A stretch of 64,000 bases of DNA. It comes from Bacillus swezeyi. GTDB lineage: Bacteria > Bacillota > Bacilli > Bacillales > Bacillaceae. Where the stretch lies: assembly GCF_001969815.1 (NCBI RefSeq), contig NZ_MRBK01000015.1:1-64000 (forward strand), in the 5' to 3' direction. This document shows, in pieces, positions 63,395 through 64,000 of the stretch (within the stretch, counting starts at the first letter, position 1; each line of letters begins with the position of its first letter). Under the pieces are notes generated by a model. That model was not told the origin of the DNA, made no database searches, and saw only the letters and a list, made by a program, of their open reading frames with translations. The translations under genes and the position numbers were made by a program.

Positions 63395-64000
63395 ATGATT
63401 CATGAAAGCGCAAAGATCGGTAAGAATGTGGTGTTGGGAGAGCATGTCGTGATTGAGGAAAACGTGACAATTGGAGACGATGTAATGATTGGCCACCATG
63501 CCATTATTAAAATGGATACGCAGATCGGAAGCAGAGTGAAAGTCGGTGATTTGACCGTACTTGGCAAAACGGCTTCTTCAAATAAAAAAATGGCGCGCCA
63601 GCCGAAAAAAACCGGTGCTCCATTGACAATTGAGGACGATGCTGTCATCGGTTCAAATGCAGTGATTTATCGGGACGTCTTGTTGGCCCAAGGCGTGTTT
63701 GTGGGAGACATGGCAAGCATCCGTGAAAATGTGTCAGTCGGCAAAGAAAGCATTATCGGACGAAACGCTATGGTTGAGAACAATACAAACATCGGAAGCC
63801 GTGTGACCATTCAAACGGGATGCTATATTACGGCTGATATGAAAATTGAAGATGAAGTATTTATCGGTCCGTGCTGCTCAACATCAAATGATAAATATAT
63901 GGGAATGGGCAATTATCAATACCAAGGCCCGATTATTAAAAAGGGGGCGAAAATCGGCAATAATGCCACATTGCTGCCATCGGTTGTCATCGGAGAACAT
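63395..64000 (+). CDS. Hexapeptide-repeat (left-handed beta-helix) acyltransferase, 3' end outside window
   Basis: At least 202 residues, cut by the right edge. It consists of hexapeptide repeats such as IGKNVV, IGDDVM, IGSRVK, VGKESI, IGRNAM and IGSRVT, which build the left-handed beta helix of serine/DapD/WbbJ-type acyl- or acetyltransferases. A loop with MGMGNYQYQGPIIKKGAKIG matches nucleotide-sugar N-acetyltransferase-like members. ATG 63395 has GGAGG 9-13 bp upstream. In B. subtilis treR is followed by yfkO, so this is a different neighbour here. The substrate is not known; a cell-surface polysaccharide role is only a guess. Confidence 0.85.
   Translation, partial: MIHESAKIGKNVVLGEHVVIEENVTIGDDVMIGHHAIIKMDTQIGSRVKVGDLTVLGKTASSNKKMARQPKKTGAPLTIEDDAVIGSNAVIYRDVLLAQGVFVGDMASIRENVSVGKESIIGRNAMVENNTNIGSRVTIQTGCYITADMKIEDEVFIGPCCSTSNDKYMGMGNYQYQGPIIKKGAKIGNNATLLPSVVIGEH

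Overview
The window looks like a chromosomal segment from the Bacillus licheniformis / Bacillus subtilis group. This rests on protein recognition and gene order. Read left to right, the conserved markers follow the B. subtilis order: remnant of rlmCD (yefA), yeeI, yfmT-yfmS-yfmR, yfmP-yfmO, yfmM, yfmL, yfmJ, yfmB, yflT, yflS, yflN, nos, acyP (yflL), yflK, yflJ, yflI, mapB (yflG), ltaS (yflE), yflB, yflA, treP-treA-treR. Between them sit accessory cassettes that differ from the B. subtilis arrangement I know. No rRNA, tRNA, insertion sequence or CRISPR array was seen.

Region by region. 1-1365 is the end of an accessory island: the C-terminal half of a HerA-type ATPase abuts a heavily decayed fragment of the 23S rRNA methyltransferase gene rlmCD. 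1413-5854 is a complete aryl-beta-glucoside operon: promoter with overlapping cre, RAT/terminator leader, PTS EIIBCA, phospho-beta-glucosidase and its BglG/LicT-type antiterminator. 5855-6753 is mostly non-coding and holds a truncated methyltransferase remnant. 6754-14400 is a sugar-utilisation island: a sodium/solute symporter, a cytosolic sialidase-like beta-propeller protein and a short-chain dehydrogenase, then an AraC regulator facing a GPH-type symporter plus a GH78-like glycosidase. 14939-18426 holds two EamA exporters around a MocR-type regulator with repeated operators.

18538-26964 is yeeI, then yfmT-yfmS (aldehyde dehydrogenase and soluble chemoreceptor) behind a sigma-D-like promoter, an SLC13-type carboxylate transporter, yfmR and a LysR regulator divergent from a DJ-1/PfpI protein. 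27799-30090 is a divergent zinc-starvation pair, folEB and zagA, each with a Zur box. 30181-36501 is the biotin operon bioW-A-F-D-B-I behind a BirA operator. 36545-37381 encodes a NaChBac-type voltage-gated sodium channel. 37543-45659 is the yfm/yfl block: MerR regulator and MFS pump, ABC-F protein, DEAD helicase, oxidoreductase, a sigma-B stress gene and a dicarboxylate translocator.

45718-57444 holds a VanZ-like protein, two metallo-hydrolases, a secreted M14 peptidase, NO synthase oxygenase, an orphan sdpR-sdpI immunity pair, acylphosphatase, a MOSC protein, two very small proteins, methionine aminopeptidase, LTA synthase and a DUF1992 protein. 57745-63322 is an AGCS-family symporter and the trehalose operon with cre and two TreR operators. 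The right edge cuts a hexapeptide-repeat acyltransferase.

Theme: the window is dominated by nutrient acquisition with visible cis-regulation (CcpA, LicT, TreR, BirA, Zur, sigma-B, sigma-D, SdpR, MocR). The least explained parts are the HerA island edge, the symporter / beta-propeller / SDR operon, the MocR operator array, the orphan sdpRI pair and the leader before yflA. All assignments come from reading the sequence and recall of families; no database search was run.
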